Positions 50,450 to 61,557 of a stretch of 64,000 bases of DNA are shown piece by piece (position 1 is the stretch's first letter; each line of letters begins with the position of its first letter). The stretch is from Providencia sneebia DSM 19967. GTDB lineage: Bacteria; Pseudomonadota; Gammaproteobacteria; Enterobacterales; Enterobacteriaceae. The position numbers and the translations under genes are program-made. Location of the stretch: positions 2,492,414-2,556,413 of the forward strand of contig NZ_CM001773.1 in assembly GCF_000314895.2 (NCBI RefSeq). The letters are read 5' to 3'. The notes below the pieces were generated by a model. That model did no database searches and had not been told where the DNA came from. It saw only the letters and a list, made by a program, of their open reading frames with translations.

Positions 50450-51382
50450 TCAGAGGTTTTCTAAAGCAGAGCCTAATGATACAGGATCATTAGCTGCGAC
50501 GGCAGTTAAATTCGCAACAATACGCTTGGTAAGACCAGTTAAGACTTTTCCTGGTCCAATTTCAACCAAATGTCCAACACCTTGATCTGCCATTAGTTCT
50601 ACCGTTTCTGTCCAACGAACTGGATTATACAACTGGCGAACTAATGCATCACGAATATTTTCAGCCGACAGCTCGATTTTAACATCTACATTATTAATAA
50701 CTGAGACTTTTGGCTCATTAAATGTAATTTCTTGTAGTGCTAAAGCTAATTTTTCTGCTGCTGGTTTCATTAATGCACAATGAGATGGCACACTAACTGA
50801 AAGAGGCAATGCGCGTTTTGCGCCAGCTTCTTTACACGCTGCCGCTGCACGTTCTACGGCCTCTTTTTCTCCCGCAATAACAACTTGACCCGGTGAGTTA
50901 AAGTTAACAGGTGAAACAACCTGTCCTTGTGCTGCATCTTGGCATGCTTTTGCGATAGATTCGTTATCTAAACCAATAATAGCATACATCGCGCCTGTCC
51001 CTGCTGGAACAGCGTCTTGCATCAGTTTACCGCGCAGTTCAACTAATTTAATGGCTTCTTTAAAATCAATCACACCTGCGCAGACAAGTGCTGAATATTC
51101 GCCAAGGCTGTGCCCTGCCATAACCGCTGGCATAGGACCATTTTTCTCATTCCAAACACGGAAAATTGCGACTGAAGCGGCTAATAAAGCTGGCTGAGTT
51201 TGCCAAGTCTTATTTAATTCTTCATCTGTACCATTTTGTGTTAATGCCCATAGGTCATAACCTAATACTTCAGATGCCTCAGCGAATGTTTGCTCTACTA
51301 ACGGATTTTCAGCCGCTAATGCAGATAACATACCAAGAGACTGAGATCCCTGTCCGGGAAAAACCATAGCAAATTGTGTCAT
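50450..51382 (-). CDS. fabD: Malonyl-CoA:ACP transacylase
   Basis: Enzyme of 310 residues loading malonate on ACP. The nucleophile Ser is in AGHSLGEYSALVCAG, the N-terminal FPGQGSQSLGML loop is present, and the catalytic His lies in SVPSHCALM. Conserved order fabH-fabD-fabG; spacing to neighbours is under 20 bases. Confidence 0.98.
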   Translation of the reverse strand: MTQFAMVFPGQGSQSLGMLSALAAENPLVEQTFAEASEVLGYDLWALTQNGTDEELNKTWQTQPALLAASVAIFRVWNEKNGPMPAVMAGHSLGEYSALVCAGVIDFKEAIKLVELRGKLMQDAVPAGTGAMYAIIGLDNESIAKACQDAAQGQVVSPVNFNSPGQVVIAGEKEAVERAAAACKEAGAKRALPLSVSVPSHCALMKPAAEKLALALQEITFNEPKVSVINNVDVKIELSAENIRDALVRQLYNPVRWTETVELMADQGVGHLVEIGPGKVLTGLTKRIVANLTAVAANDPVSLGSALENL

Positions 51383-51400
51383 GTCTATTTTCTCAGTAAA

Positions 51401-52351
51401 TTAAAAACGAACCAGTGCAGAGCCCCAAGTGAATCCACCACCAAAAGCTTCTAAAAGTACTAAGTGACCACGCTGTATACGCCCATCTCTAACTGCTTCA
51501 TCAAATGCCGTTGGCACAGAAGCAGCTGAGGTATTACCATGGCGATCTAAGGTCACTACAACTTTATCCATGCCCATATCGAGTTTTTTGGCTGTTGCTG
51601 AAATAATTCTTAAATTAGCTTGGTGAGGCACCAGCCAATTAAGTTCTTCTTTCGTCACACCACTTTTTTCTAATGTTTCATCGACAATATGAGCAAGTTC
51701 GCGTACTGCAACTTTAAAAACTTCATTACCCGTCATACTTAAATAAGCTTGGTCATCAGAGTGACGAGGTCTATTTTTCAATGCAAGTAACTCACCATAA
51801 TGCCCATCAGCATGAAGGTGGGTTGATAAAATACCTTGTTCTTCAGATGCACCGACAACCATCGCACCTGCTGCATCACCAAATAAAATAATTGTACCGC
51901 GATCTTTTGGATCTAATGTCTTGGACAATGCATCTGCACCAATTACCAGTGCTTTTTTAGTCATGCCTGTTTTTATAAATTGATCAACAATACTGATAGC
52001 ATACGTAAAGCCAGCACATGCTGCTGCAATATCAAATGCTGCGCAATCCTTAATCTCTAACATTTGTTGGATTTGGCATGCAGCACTTGGAAACGCATGG
52101 GTTGAAGACGTTGTCGCAACAATAATCAAGCCAATTTCGTTGCTATCCACTTGCGCCATTTCTAACGCTTTTTGTGCAGCACGGAAGCCCATATCTGCAA
52201 CACTTTCATCTTCAGCCGCAATTCTTCTTTCATGAATGCCAGTACGCGTTACAATCCATTCGTCAGAAGTATCAACCATTTTTTCTAGATCAGCATTCGT
52301 TCTAATGTGCTCCGGTAAATAGCTACCAGTGCCTAATATTTTGCTATACAT
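51401..52351 (-). CDS. fabH: Beta-ketoacyl-ACP synthase III
   Basis: Initiating condensing enzyme of 316 residues using acetyl-CoA. Catalytic Cys in [13 protein letters not shown], His in [11 protein letters not shown], Asn in [11 protein letters not shown], and the [13 protein letters not shown] end. Starts 3 bases after plsX ends, so translation is tightly linked. Confidence 0.98.
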   Translation of the reverse strand: MYSKILGTGSYLPEHIRTNADLEKMVDTSDEWIVTRTGIHERRIAAEDESVADMGFRAAQKALEMAQVDSNEIGLIIVATTSSTHAFPSAACQIQQMLEIKDCAAFDIAAACAGFTYAISIVDQFIKTGMTKKALVIGADALSKTLDPKDRGTIILFGDAAGAMVVGASEEQGILSTHLHADGHYGELLALKNRPRHSDDQAYLSMTGNEVFKVAVRELAHIVDETLEKSGVTKEELNWLVPHQANLRIISATAKKLDMGMDKVVVTLDRHGNTSAASVPTAFDEAVRDGRIQRGHLVLLEAFGGGFTWGSALVRF

Positions 52352-52354
52352 AGG

Positions 52355-53395
52355 TTATTGATCACTCCTGGGTAATACAACATTCAAACGAGCTGCGATT
52401 CTGTCAGGCACTTGTCTGTCAACAGCCTGAACTGCTCGCTCAATCGCTGCTTTAAAAGCACCTTCATTTGCGGCACCATGACTCTTAATAACAATACCTT
52501 TTAGGCCTAACAGAGTAGCACCGTTATATTGGTCGGGATTTAATTCCCCGAAACGTTTCATAAGGCGCTTTTTGAGCCACTTTTTAACCAATTGAACGAG
52601 CCAATTCGGTTTTTTACTTTGTGTTTCCGTTGATTTTAACAAAGAAAGGATCATACGGATGACACCTTCCATTGTTTTCAATGTGACGTTACCTGCGAAG
52701 CCGTCACAGACAAATACATCAGATTTACCCGTCAGTAATTCATTACCTTCAACGTAACCGATATAATTTATCGCCGCTGTTTCTTTAAGTACTGCGGCGG
52801 CTTCGCGGATATTATCAAGCCCTTTACTCTCTTCCTCACCAATGTTTAATAATGCAACTTTTGGTGATTGAATCTTGACAACTTCTTCAGCAACAACTGA
52901 GCCCATAACAGCAAATTGCACAAGCATATCGCTACTACAATTGACATTTGCACCTAAATCCAACACCACCGTTTGACTTTTTAGCTGATTAGGCAAAATT
53001 GTCATTAATGCAGGGCGTTCAATACCTTCAATGGATTTTAGCATCAATTTAGCTAATCCCATCAAAGCTCCTGTATTACCCGCACTTACACATGCCTGTG
53101 CCTGTCCCGACTTAACTAGCTCTAACGCAATTCGCATAGAAGTACCTTTACTCTGGCGAATGGCATTTGATGGCTTAGCATCGTTTGCTATCACACCTTC
53201 AGCCGGAATAATTTCGACACGCGAGATTAGCTCCGCACTTTGTTGTGCAAGCAAAGGATTAATAGCGTCAGGTTGACCGACAAGCAATAGCTTTAATGAT
53301 GGATTAGATGCTAGAGCCTGCAATGCTGCAGGCACTGTGATGCGGGGACCAACATCCCCGCCCATAGCATCTAACGCGATGGTTAGATTAGCCAA
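52355..53395 (-). CDS. plsX: Phosphate acyltransferase PlsX
   Basis: Peripheral enzyme of 346 residues making acyl-phosphate from acyl-ACP for phospholipid synthesis. N-terminal [54 protein letters not shown] and [17 protein letters not shown] are family motifs. The start codon is TTG at 53395 (first residues [13 protein letters not shown]); no ATG fits, and no strong ribosome site precedes it. It lies 24 bases after rpmF. Confidence 0.96.
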   Translation of the reverse strand: MANLTIALDAMGGDVGPRITVPAALQALASNPSLKLLLVGQPDAINPLLAQQSAELISRVEIIPAEGVIANDAKPSNAIRQSKGTSMRIALELVKSGQAQACVSAGNTGALMGLAKLMLKSIEGIERPALMTILPNQLKSQTVVLDLGANVNCSSDMLVQFAVMGSVVAEEVVKIQSPKVALLNIGEEESKGLDNIREAAAVLKETAAINYIGYVEGNELLTGKSDVFVCDGFAGNVTLKTMEGVIRMILSLLKSTETQSKKPNWLVQLVKKWLKKRLMKRFGELNPDQYNGATLLGLKGIVIKSHGAANEGAFKAAIERAVQAVDRQVPDRIAARLNVVLPRSDQ

Positions 53396-53419
53396 GGTAT
53401 CAACTTGTAAGTATAAAAA

Positions 53420-53590
53420 TTACTTATTGATAACCTTACGGCCACGGTAATAACCATCAGCAGTCACATGGTGACGCAGATGAGTTTCACCTGAAGTTTT
53501 GTCTACAGAAACTAGGGTAGCAGTCAGTGCATCATGTGAACGACGCATACCGCGTTTTGAACGAGTTGGTTTATTCTGTTGTACGGCCAT
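53420..53590 (-). CDS. rpmF: 50S ribosomal protein L32
   Basis: Small ribosomal protein of 56 residues, E. coli 57. It reads [20 protein letters not shown], then [20 protein letters not shown] and RKVINK, nearly identical to E. coli L32. The ATG is at 53590 and TAA at 53420-53422. Located between yceD and plsX in the conserved order. Confidence 0.98.
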   Translation of the reverse strand: MAVQQNKPTRSKRGMRRSHDALTATLVSVDKTSGETHLRHHVTADGYYRGRKVINK

Positions 53591-53602
53591 TGACCTTACT
53601 CC

Positions 53603-54127
53603 TTAAGTACTTTTCTTTAAGCTGGCTAATACGGCAAATGGATTTGGTTTTTCCGCCTCAGGCGGTAGTTCACCAAATACCATGTCCGCTTCGGACACTT
53701 CACAGTGTTCAGAATCATGAACCGGAACGACTGGTAAGGAAAGAATTATTTCATCTTCTATCAATCCCAGCAAATCTATTTCACCAAATTCATCAATTTG
53801 AACTGGTTCATAGCCTTCCGGTAATGCTTCGGCCTTTTCGTCATTGACGACAGGACTAAAACAATACGATACGTAAACATGATGTTCGAAATCTTTTCTG
53901 CAACGCTGACATTGTAAAGTCACATCCACATCGGAATGCCCCTTCAACACGGTCAGATGTTGCTTATCAATAAAAAATGATAACTCGCTTTCAACATCAC
54001 TGTCTACACTGACTACTGAATCGGCAACACGTGTTACTTGCTCAGGTTTATAACTCCCGACGTAGTCGAGGTTTTTCTGAGCTGCACGCTGCGCATCGAT
54101 AGTCAGGGGTAATTTTACCTTTTGCAT
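53603..54127 (-). CDS. yceD: 23S rRNA accumulation protein YceD (DUF177)
   Basis: The protein has 174 residues; DUF177 proteins affect 23S rRNA accumulation in bacteria and plastids. Recognisable are [19 protein letters not shown] at the N-terminus, the CxxC element [14 protein letters not shown] and the acidic [20 protein letters not shown] segment. First gene of the leftward rpmF-plsX-fab block; divergent from yceF by about 140 bases. Confidence 0.95.
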   Translation of the reverse strand: MQKVKLPLTIDAQRAAQKNLDYVGSYKPEQVTRVADSVVSVDSDVESELSFFIDKQHLTVLKGHSDVDVTLQCQRCRKDFEHHVYVSYCFSPVVNDEKAEALPEGYEPVQIDEFGEIDLLGLIEDEIILSLPVVPVHDSEHCEVSEADMVFGELPPEAEKPNPFAVLASLKKST

Positions 54128-54269
54128 AAGGCGCGCATATTAACTTTGTAATGGGTTATAGTCAAAGAAAAAGGCGGGGTAAACTCGCCTTTTCATCAAA
54201 AAAACGCTGGTTAAGCGCTAAATAGTTTAAAATGAGTTGATCATTTTAGCTATGTATTTCGAGAAAAAT

Positions 54270-54854
54270 ATGAAATCGATTATTTTGGCATCAAGTTCGG
54301 CATCCCGAAAAACGGTCTTAGAAAAGTTAGGTCTGCCCTTTTTAGCTGTTTCTCCCGATGTTGATGAAACACCTTTGTTAAATGAATCAGCTGAAAATTT
54401 AGTCATTCGTTTAGCTCAAGCAAAAGCACATGCTCTCAGCCAACACTATCCTCAACATTTAATTATTGGATCAGACCAAGTTTGCGTGATTGAGGATAAA
54501 ATTTTAGGCAAACCACTGACTTTTGAAAACGCCGTTCTACAACTCAAACAGGCATCCGGCAAAAAAATCACATTTTATACCTCTGTCTGTTTATTAGATT
54601 CAGCAACAGGATCTTGCCAAGTCCAATGCGAACCCTTTCATGTTCACTTTCGTTCTTTAAATGATGAAGAGATTGTGACTTATTTGCGTAAGGATGAGCC
54701 TTACTATTGTGCAGGAAGTTTTAAATCGGAAGGATTGGGCATTACCTTATTTGATAAGCTTGAAGGTCGAGACCCAAATACATTAATTGGTTTGCCTTTA
54801 ATTCTTCTATCACAAATGCTTAGAAATTGTGGTGTTAACCCATTGCAACGTTAA
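54270..54854 (+). CDS. yceF: Maf-family nucleotide pyrophosphatase YceF
   Basis: Maf protein of 194 residues; YceF hydrolyses m7GTP and related nucleotides. [59 protein letters not shown] and [29 protein letters not shown] are family motifs. The ATG at 54270 ([10 protein letters not shown]) matches homologues; upstream in-frame ATGs would add 11 unmatched residues. Divergent from yceD and convergent with rluC. Confidence 0.95.
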   Translation: MKSIILASSSASRKTVLEKLGLPFLAVSPDVDETPLLNESAENLVIRLAQAKAHALSQHYPQHLIIGSDQVCVIEDKILGKPLTFENAVLQLKQASGKKITFYTSVCLLDSATGSCQVQCEPFHVHFRSLNDEEIVTYLRKDEPYYCAGSFKSEGLGITLFDKLEGRDPNTLIGLPLILLSQMLRNCGVNPLQR

Positions 54855-54863
54855 CCAGCAAGA

Positions 54864-54891
54864 TGTGGGAGCTGAGTTTTCAGCTCCCACA
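54864..54891. terminator. Bidirectional terminator between yceF and rluC
   Basis: Perfect 11-bp stem TGTGGGAGCTG / CAGCTCCCACA with a 6-base loop, ten bases after yceF; both genes converge on it. Confidence 0.75.
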
Positions 54892-54901
54892 AATCACTAA
54901 A

Positions 54902-55858
54902 TTAAGATGATTTACGCGCTCTGAGTACTTTTAAACAATGAGATAACTCATCATCTAGCGGTGCTTGTAGGCGCATCTCTTCACCTGTTTTCGGGTGAGT
55001 AAATTTCAATGAACTTGCATGCAGGAATAAGCGTTTTAGTCCTGTACCAGCGAGTTGAGCATCAAATTGTTTATCGCCATAACGATTATCAAATGCGATA
55101 GGATGCCCCGCATGAAGCGTATGCACACGAATTTGATGTGTGCGTCCTGTCACTGGGCTTGCTTTCACTAATGTTGCATTATCAAAACGTTCTTCAACTT
55201 TAAAGCGTGTCTCTGAGGGTTTCCCTTCAGGATTAACGCGCACTATACGCTCACCACTTTGTAAAATATTTTTCAGCAATGGTGCTTGAATTACTTTCGT
55301 GTGTGATTGCCAGTTACCTCTGACTAATGCCATATAATCTTTTTGCATTTGTTTCAAACGCAATTGCTCATGCAATGCTCTTAACGCTGAACGTTTTTTA
55401 GCAACGAGCAATATGCCGGATGTATCTCTATCTAAACGATGAACTAATTCCAAGAAGCGTGCTTCAGGACGTAAAGCACGCAATCCCTCAATGACACCAA
55501 AGCTTAATCCGCTTCCGCCATGTACGGCAGTACCTGAAGGCTTATTAATCACCAATATTGATTCATCTTCATACAATATACAATCAGCCAGTGCAGCAAC
55601 TTTCCCCAGCTTAGCGGATACAGGCGCATTTTCTCTCTCTGCGACTCTCACAGGAGGTACACGAACTTGGTCGCCCGGCGCTAATTTATATTCTGGCTTA
55701 ATACGGCCTTTATTTACCCGCACCTCTCCTTTACGGATAATGCGATAAATCATGCTTTTCGGGATACCTTTTAGTTTTGCGAGCAAAAAATTATCGATGC
55801 GTTGGCCCGCTTCGTCATCGCTAATATCAATAAACTGTACTTGGTTTTGTGTTTTCAT
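54902..55858 (-). CDS. rluC: 23S rRNA pseudouridine(955/2504/2580) synthase
   Basis: RluA-type synthase of 318 residues (E. coli 319). S4 RNA-binding domain at residues about 18-80 (GQRIDNFLLAKLKGIPKSMIYRIIRKGEVRVN), catalytic Asp in LELVHRLDRDTSGILLVAKK, and the C-terminal GRTHQIRVHTLHAGHPI and LFLHASSLKF motifs. Divergent from rne with a long spacer, as in E. coli. Confidence 0.96.
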   Translation of the reverse strand: MKTQNQVQFIDISDDEAGQRIDNFLLAKLKGIPKSMIYRIIRKGEVRVNKGRIKPEYKLAPGDQVRVPPVRVAERENAPVSAKLGKVAALADCILYEDESILVINKPSGTAVHGGSGLSFGVIEGLRALRPEARFLELVHRLDRDTSGILLVAKKRSALRALHEQLRLKQMQKDYMALVRGNWQSHTKVIQAPLLKNILQSGERIVRVNPEGKPSETRFKVEERFDNATLVKASPVTGRTHQIRVHTLHAGHPIAFDNRYGDKQFDAQLAGTGLKRLFLHASSLKFTHPKTGEEMRLQAPLDDELSHCLKVLRARKSS

Positions 55859-56107
55859 TCGGAAATGGCTAGCTCTAATTGATTAAATTACGACCTTATT
55901 GGCGAAATATATCATACCGACTCCACAAATTTTTTTATCTTTTTTTTTATTTGCTCAAAGAATAGCTCATTAATCATAAATCTAAATAAAATTTCAATAT
56001 TACTGACGTATCAACTTGCTATAATGACGTCGACAATGGAATAATACATAATTATTGCCATCATGTTTGATAAAATGATAATTGGCATAATAAACGAGCC
56101 AAATAAT

Positions 56108-56210
56108 CAAGTTGCGTGTACGCGTCTGCCGAAGATATCCCAATTAACATGTAGAACATGTAATTTGAGTAACTTAGAACAGTGAATACTGAGTCAACTT
56201 GAAGGATGAC
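56108..56210. repeat. Dispersed repeat motif, copy 2, with inverted ends
   Basis: GAGTCAACTTGAAGGATGAC at 56191-56210 matches 17 of 20 bases of the motif at 32704-32723. TCAAGTTG at 56108-56115 is the inverse of CAACTTGA at 56195-56202, so it may be a small palindromic element of about 100 bases. Confidence 0.4.
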
Positions 56211-56348
56211 GAGTTTAATTAATTGACTATTTGATTGCATACAAATGCTGCAATGGCGTAAGACATTTAATGGAATCAAATAATTAGCGAGCAACGAATG
56301 TTGGCTTTTTGGGTTGGGAATTTTCGTTTATAAAAATATAATCGACTT

Positions 56349-56533
56349 CCTGATTAAGAACGCTGAATTTTTAATCTAAAAATCAGGTTCACCGAATATT
56401 ACGCGCCTCTATACGAACGACTGCCGGGAGGCAGGCGGTTTTGTAAAAATCACGAGGCCATCGGTTTACAATAGCTCCTGTTTTCGCTGCTCTTTATTTA
56501 TGAAGTAAGAAATAATAATGAGTATGTAACAAT
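56349..56533 (+). promoter_or_regulatory. rne 5' untranslated region with hairpins
   Basis: In E. coli the rne leader is over 300 bases long and its stem-loops let RNase E cleave its own mRNA. Here CCTGATT (56349-56355) / AATCAGG (56381-56387) and CTGCC-GGGA-GGCAG (56421-56434) are hairpins in the same position relative to rne. Assignment to the conserved rne5 element is inferred from position and general shape. Confidence 0.5.
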
Positions 56534-59500
56534 ATGAAAAGAATGCTAATAAACGCGACTCAACAGGAAGAGTTGCGTGTTGCCCTTGTTGATGGGCAAC
56601 GTCTTTATGATTTGGATATTGAAAGCCCAGGTCATGAGCAAAAAAAGGCAAATATATACAAAGGTAAAATAACCCGTATTGAACCCAGTCTAGAAGCCGC
56701 TTTTGTTGATTATGGCGCAGAAAGACATGGTTTCCTTCCTATTAAAGAAATCGCACGCGAATATTTCCCAAGTAACTATCACTCTCAAGGCCGCCCAAAC
56801 ATCAAAGATGTGCTTAAAGAAGGCCAAGAAGTTATTGTCCAAGTTGATAAAGAAGAGCGCGGTAATAAAGGTGCTGCATTAACAACCTTTATCAGCTTAG
56901 CAGGCAGTTATTTAGTCTTAATGCCAAATAACCCACGTGCTGGCGGTATTTCTCGTCGCATCGAAGGTGAAGATCGCACTGAGTTAAAAGAAGCCTTGTC
57001 ATCACTTGAAATTCCTGATGGTATGGGCTTAATTGTCCGTACTGCTGGTGTGGGTAAATCTGCTGAATCTTTACAACAAGATTTACTTTACCGTCTACGC
57101 CATTGGGAAGCGATCAAAAAAGCAGCCGAAAATCGCCCTGCTCCATTCTTAATTCATCAGGAAAGTAATGTTATTGTCCGTGCTTTCCGTGATTATTTAC
57201 GTCCAGATATTGGTGAAATCCTAATCGATAACCCAAAAATTGTCGAAATGGCACGTAACCACATCGAAGCGATTGGTCGTGGTGATTTTGCTAGTAAAAT
57301 CAAGTATTATAGTGGTGATGTTCCACTGTTTAGCCACTATCAAATTGAATCACAAATTGAATCAGCTTTCCAACGCGAAGTTCGCTTGCCATCAGGCGGT
57401 GCGCTCGTTATTGATACAACTGAAGCGTTAACCGCTATTGATATCAACTCATCGCGCTCAACCCGTGGTGGAGATATCGAAGAGACCGCATTTAATACTA
57501 ACCTTGAAGCAGCTGATGAAATCGCACGCCAATTACGCCTACGTGACCTTGGTGGTTTGATTGTTATTGATTTTATTGATATGACGCCAGTTCGCCATCA
57601 ACGTGAAGTCGAAAATCGTCTACGTGAAGCTGTTCGCCAAGATCGTGCACGTATTCAAATTGCACGTATTTCTCGTTTTGGTTTGTTAGAAATGTCTCGT
57701 CAGCGTTTGAGCCCATCATTAGGTGAATCAAGTCACCATGTATGCCCTCGCTGTTCAGGAACAGGAACAATTCGTGATAATGAATCACTTTCTTTATCTG
57801 TACTTCGTCTAATTGAAGAAGAAGCATTAAAAGAAAACACACATGAAGTTCATGCAATTGTCCCAGTACAAATAGCATCTTATTTGCTCAATGAAAAACG
57901 CAAAGCCGTCAGCGAAATTGAAAATCGCCAACGTAACGTTCGCGTCGTCATTGTACCTAATGACCAAATGCAGACACCACATTTCCATGTGATCCGCATT
58001 CGTAAAGGTGAAGAAGTTAATACATTGAGTTATAACTTAGCTCAATACCATGAGACTGAAACACTCAATACCACTGATGAGTCACCAGCAGAACGCAAAG
58101 CACCAGAGCAACCTGCTATCTCTGCTTTTGCACTGCAAGAGCCAGTCGAAGCACCTGTTACGCCAGCAAAACCGAAAGAAATTAAAACAACACGTCCAGA
58201 AGTTGCGAATAAGAAATCACCATCTTCTGAAATGGGCTTGTTTAGCAAAATTGCTGCATTCTTCAAAAAACTATTTGCGAGTGATGAAGAAAAGGTTGTC
58301 GAAAAACCGGTAGAAACCAGTCGCCCAGCAAATAATAACGATAGACGTCGTAATAATGATCGTCGCAATAACAATCGTCGCAATAATAACCGTCGTGACC
58401 GCGATGATAATAATGATACTCGCAATAACCGCGATAATCGTGATAATCGCGACAACCGTTCAAACCGCAATGCTCAAACTGACGATGTGACTAATCGTAA
58501 GAACCGCAATAATAAAAATACGGTTCAACAAGATGAACAAGCGGCTGAAAACAGTAATAACAACGCAAATAAAGATCCACAGCAGCGTCGTGATCAACGC
58601 GCTGAACGTCGCCGTCGTCAAGATGAAAAACGTCAGCAACAAGAAGCAAAAGCACCACAAGATGCATCACCGGAATTAGGCGCATCTGACATTGAAAAAG
58701 AAGAAGTTCAACAACGCCCAGTTGCACCACGTCGTCAACGTCGTCAATTAACACAAAAAATCCGTGTTACTGATGCAACTGAAATCGTTGAGCAAGTGAC
58801 CTCAAATCTAGAACAACCGATTGAAACCGTAGCAAAACCAATTGCCGCATTACCAGCTCCGGCTCCAATCAGTGCGCAACACAATACTGACGTCACTAAA
58901 GAAGTTAACGCTTCTTCGCAAGAAGAGAATGATGAAGATAAACAAGATACGATTATTCCTCGTCGTTCACGCCGTTCACCTCGTCATTTGCGTGTTAGTG
59001 GCCAACGTCGTCGCCGTTATCGTGATGAACGTCATTTGTCTAAATCACCAATGCCGTTATTTGCAGCAGTAGCTTCACCTGAACTTGCTTCTGGTAAAGT
59101 CTTTATTCACTATCCAATAGCTCAATCACAGCAAGATCCTATCTCAATCATTACAAATGAAGAGATGCTTGAGCAGCAAAATAGTATTAATAATGCACCT
59201 GCAATAGTCGCAGAACCTGCTGTTGAACGTACTTTGAATGAAGTTTCTGCTGATGACAATAAGCAAGTTGCGACTAATATTGCGCAAGAAAATATTGTGC
59301 AAGAAACAGTAGAAATTGTTGAAGTCGCGGCACCGAGTGATGAACAACAAGTTTCAGAAGTAACAGAAGAGTTAATTGCAAATGTCGTTGAAGAACCTCA
59401 ATTAGAGGAAATTCAACCAATTGTACAACCAGAAGTTCCTGTACAAGAAGAAGTGACATTAGCCGCTATCACGGAAGTTAATGAAGTTGATTCTGTAACT

Positions 59501-59857
59501 GAAGAAACGCCAATTGCGGTCATTGAAACTTCTACTGCTATTGAGCAATCAATCGAAAACGTAGAAGAAACTCAACCTGTAATAGAGCAAGACGACATGC
59601 AAATAACAGGAGCTGATGATATTGAGCAAGCTATTGTATCAGCGCCAGTTAAAGCAGTTGGCATTAAAGCAAAAGCATCTCGTCATGCCTATTCGCCAAT
59701 GACAAAAGCACCTGCGCCAGCGGTTACTGAATCTGCATTTGAGATCAAAGTTTATCAACGCAAAGTTTCAACTTTTGTGGGTAAAGGTGGTGCTGGTGGG
59801 CATGTTGCAACAAACTGTGCAACGGCTGAAATGGCAAAACCAGCGAGTGTTGATTAA
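56534..59857 (+). CDS. rne: Ribonuclease E
   Basis: Endoribonuclease of 1107 residues and scaffold of the degradosome. Catalytic half (about 1-510): S1 domain ([21 protein letters not shown]), metal-binding aspartates in [13 protein letters not shown] and [13 protein letters not shown], and zinc-link [10 protein letters not shown] near 402-411. The C-terminal half is disordered: amphipathic membrane helix at about 563-580 ([15 protein letters not shown]), an Arg/Asn-rich tract at about 598-655, further Arg-rich RNA-binding segments ([12 protein letters not shown]), an acidic region, and the PNPase-binding end ([15 protein letters not shown] ... GKGGAGGH). Long E. coli-like leader precedes it. 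Confidence 0.98.
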   Translation: MKRMLINATQQEELRVALVDGQRLYDLDIESPGHEQKKANIYKGKITRIEPSLEAAFVDYGAERHGFLPIKEIAREYFPSNYHSQGRPNIKDVLKEGQEVIVQVDKEERGNKGAALTTFISLAGSYLVLMPNNPRAGGISRRIEGEDRTELKEALSSLEIPDGMGLIVRTAGVGKSAESLQQDLLYRLRHWEAIKKAAENRPAPFLIHQESNVIVRAFRDYLRPDIGEILIDNPKIVEMARNHIEAIGRGDFASKIKYYSGDVPLFSHYQIESQIESAFQREVRLPSGGALVIDTTEALTAIDINSSRSTRGGDIEETAFNTNLEAADEIARQLRLRDLGGLIVIDFIDMTPVRHQREVENRLREAVRQDRARIQIARISRFGLLEMSRQRLSPSLGESSHHVCPRCSGTGTIRDNESLSLSVLRLIEEEALKENTHEVHAIVPVQIASYLLNEKRKAVSEIENRQRNVRVVIVPNDQMQTPHFHVIRIRKGEEVNTLSYNLAQYHETETLNTTDESPAERKAPEQPAISAFALQEPVEAPVTPAKPKEIKTTRPEVANKKSPSSEMGLFSKIAAFFKKLFASDEEKVVEKPVETSRPANNNDRRRNNDRRNNNRRNNNRRDRDDNNDTRNNRDNRDNRDNRSNRNAQTDDVTNRKNRNNKNTVQQDEQAAENSNNNANKDPQQRRDQRAERRRRQDEKRQQQEAKAPQDASPELGASDIEKEEVQQRPVAPRRQRRQLTQKIRVTDATEIVEQVTSNLEQPIETVAKPIAALPAPAPISAQHNTDVTKEVNASSQEENDEDKQDTIIPRRSRRSPRHLRVSGQRRRRYRDERHLSKSPMPLFAAVASPELASGKVFIHYPIAQSQQDPISIITNEEMLEQQNSINNAPAIVAEPAVERTLNEVSADDNKQVATNIAQENIVQETVEIVEVAAPSDEQQVSEVTEELIANVVEEPQLEEIQPIVQPEVPVQEEVTLAAITEVNEVDSVTEETPIAVIETSTAIEQSIENVEETQPVIEQDDMQITGADDIEQAIVSAPVKAVGIKAKASRHAYSPMTKAPAPAVTESAFEIKVYQRKVSTFVGKGGAGGHVATNCATAEMAKPASVD

Positions 59858-59893
59858 TATCTATTCCTAGGAAGTAGATTTAAAATCATCATT

Positions 59894-59922
59894 AAAGGGG
59901 AAACTAAGTTTCCCCTTTATAT
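59894..59922 (+). terminator. Terminator after rne
   Basis: Perfect 11-bp stem AAAGGGGAAAC / GTTTCCCCTTT with a 3-base loop followed by ATATT. Confidence 0.8.
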
Positions 59923-60068
59923 TATCTACAGAAATCTAATAAATTGATTTTCTTTGCTGATACTTAAATCTATTCCTTATATACGTTAAATTGAATAAAT
60001 CGCTTAATATATGTTATGTTTGAAATTCATACCAAAAAACATCAATAGATTAGAATGAAAGGATTAAA

Positions 60069-60698
60069 ATGGCTCATTGGATAATTTTTGGTGCAACAAA
60101 AGGAATTGGCCACATATTGGCTAAAATTGGCATTTCACAAGGTAAGAATGTTAGCGCATTAGTTCGACATCACGATGATGCAAATCGTTTATCCGAACTT
60201 GGTATCAAGACTTTCATTGGCGATGCTACCGATATGAATTCTTTGCAACCAATATTTGCTCAAGCGCCATCTGATAGTGTTGTTTTTACAACAATTGGCG
60301 GAGGTCAGGCAGATTTTCAAGGTAACTATAATATTATTCGCCAATCTGAGTTAAATCAGATTTCACGGTTGCTCTTTGTCACTTCAATTGGCTGTGGTGA
60401 TAGCTGGGTGACCCTGTCACAAAAAGCTAAATCGCTTTTTGGGCAATCTGTTCGCCAAAAATCAATGGCAGAAACCTATCTGCAAACCAGCGAAATCAAT
60501 TATACCATCATTAGACCTGGCGGATTAATAAATACTCCAGCAACCCACAATACAAAATTATTTGTCAATGAAGCACATGGTGTTGTAAGCCGCGAAGATG
60601 TCGCCCTATTATTAGCTAATCTAGCTGAAGATAAACAAAGTTTTCGACAAGTTTTTGCCGTTGTTGACCCTGATTTAAAACCGAATTGGGGTGGTTAG
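60069..60698 (+). CDS. NAD(P)-binding protein, NmrA/SDR-a type
   Basis: Cytoplasmic protein of 209 residues with an N-terminal Rossmann fold: IIFGATKGIGHILAKIGISQGKNVSALVR, then GDATDMNSL (cofactor pocket), VFTTIGGGQ, LLFVTSIGCGDS and YTIIRPGGLIN. This is the NAD(P)H-binding (NmrA-like, biliverdin-reductase-B-like) group of atypical SDRs. Substrate unknown. Single gene with AAAGGA nine bases before the ATG and a terminator behind. Confidence 0.82.
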   Translation: MAHWIIFGATKGIGHILAKIGISQGKNVSALVRHHDDANRLSELGIKTFIGDATDMNSLQPIFAQAPSDSVVFTTIGGGQADFQGNYNIIRQSELNQISRLLFVTSIGCGDSWVTLSQKAKSLFGQSVRQKSMAETYLQTSEINYTIIRPGGLINTPATHNTKLFVNEAHGVVSREDVALLLANLAEDKQSFRQVFAVVDPDLKPNWGG

Positions 60699-60728
60699 CA
60701 AGGAAGGTAATGCGTTTAGATTTTTTAT

Positions 60729-60763
60729 AAAACGGGATAACGCATTGTTTTCCCGTTTTGTTA
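60729..60763 (+). terminator. Terminator after the NAD(P)-binding protein gene
   Basis: Stem AAAACGGGA (60729-60737) / TCCCGTTTT (60751-60759) with a 13-base loop and a short T-run. Confidence 0.7.
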
Positions 60764-60827
60764 ACTGCCGAAAATCTATTTTACGATTTTCTTGATTCGC
60801 ATTTAAAGCTTGTTATACGATCTAAAT

Positions 60828-61163
60828 TTATGCTTTCAGATCTTTCTTTTGTATTTCGCCCATCTCTTTTAATTTATTAGAGATTTCACGGCGTTCTTTA
60901 GAAAGTTCAGCATTTTTGATGATATAATCATCAACACGGTCATCATAATCACTACGCATGTTTGCGATAATTGCCTGAATTTCCTCAATAGACATTCCTG
61001 GCTTGATGTACTCGCTCAAGTTATCTAATAGCAGAACACGTTTTTGGTTATCACGAATTTTCTTTTCATTGTCGGTAATTTCACGACGAATTTTATTCTT
61101 ACGACGAAACATACGCACAAATTCCAAAACGTTTTGGAAAGATTGTTTATTCGCGTTGTCCAT
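60828..61163 (-). CDS. yeeX: DUF496 family protein YeeX
   Basis: Coiled-coil protein of 111 residues, nearly the same as E. coli Yee[62 protein letters not shown] and [19 protein letters not shown]. Function not established; the nucleoid has been suggested for the family but is not shown here. The ATG at 61163 has GGGGG eight bases upstream; a TTG at 61178 would lie within that ribosome site. In E. coli yeeX lies close to sbcB, whose 5' end is seen at 63353. Confidence 0.93.
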   Translation of the reverse strand: MDNANKQSFQNVLEFVRMFRRKNKIRREITDNEKKIRDNQKRVLLLDNLSEYIKPGMSIEEIQAIIANMRSDYDDRVDDYIIKNAELSKERREISNKLKEMGEIQKKDLKA

Positions 61164-61557
61164 GTTTAAAACCCCCAATTAGAAAAACAAAACGTATTAA
61201 ATTCTATAAGCCAAGATACTTCAGGTTATATGTAAACATCAAGCAAAGTTATCTTAAGAAAAACCGCGATACAAGGATATTGTCTTTAAAAATTATCTAA
61301 CAGTTTACTCTTAAAACTCACCATACAATTTGAAGTACCGTGGAGGTAACACAATACCTTCTAACTGTAATATATGACAAGCTCGTTTCACTTATTTATT
61401 GATTTAATAGCAAAGATCACTCAATTTTCTATTATTGACTGCAATATTTTGAATAAAGCCACTCGTAATTGCTGATAAAAATGTTGCTACACAAAATTGT
61501 GATAAATACCAGCAAGTTGTCATTTGACTTAATTCATACGCCTAGTCTAAGGCAACC
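61164..61557. other. Spacer between yeeX and the sugar permease, no gene seen
   Basis: 394 bases holding the yeeX promoter. No open frame, operator or hairpin was convincing. Confidence 0.45.

Larger units (their letters stand above)
55859..56533. other. rluC-rne intergenic region, rne leader
   Basis: About 675 bases without a gene. The right part is the rne leader (next entry). The middle carries one copy of a dispersed repeat with inverted ends (56108-56210). The rne promoter must lie here. Confidence 0.5.

Noticed and set aside
53527..53847. 106-codon plus-strand frame over rpmF and yceD
   Set aside because: It is antisense to two strongly conserved genes and resembles no protein.
57573..57878. 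Minus-strand frames within rne
   Set aside because: They are antisense shadows of a conserved coding region.
58320..58500. Repeated short units resembling a CRISPR-like or tandem array
   Set aside because: They encode the Arg/Asn-rich linker of RNase E in frame; there are no equal-length spacers.
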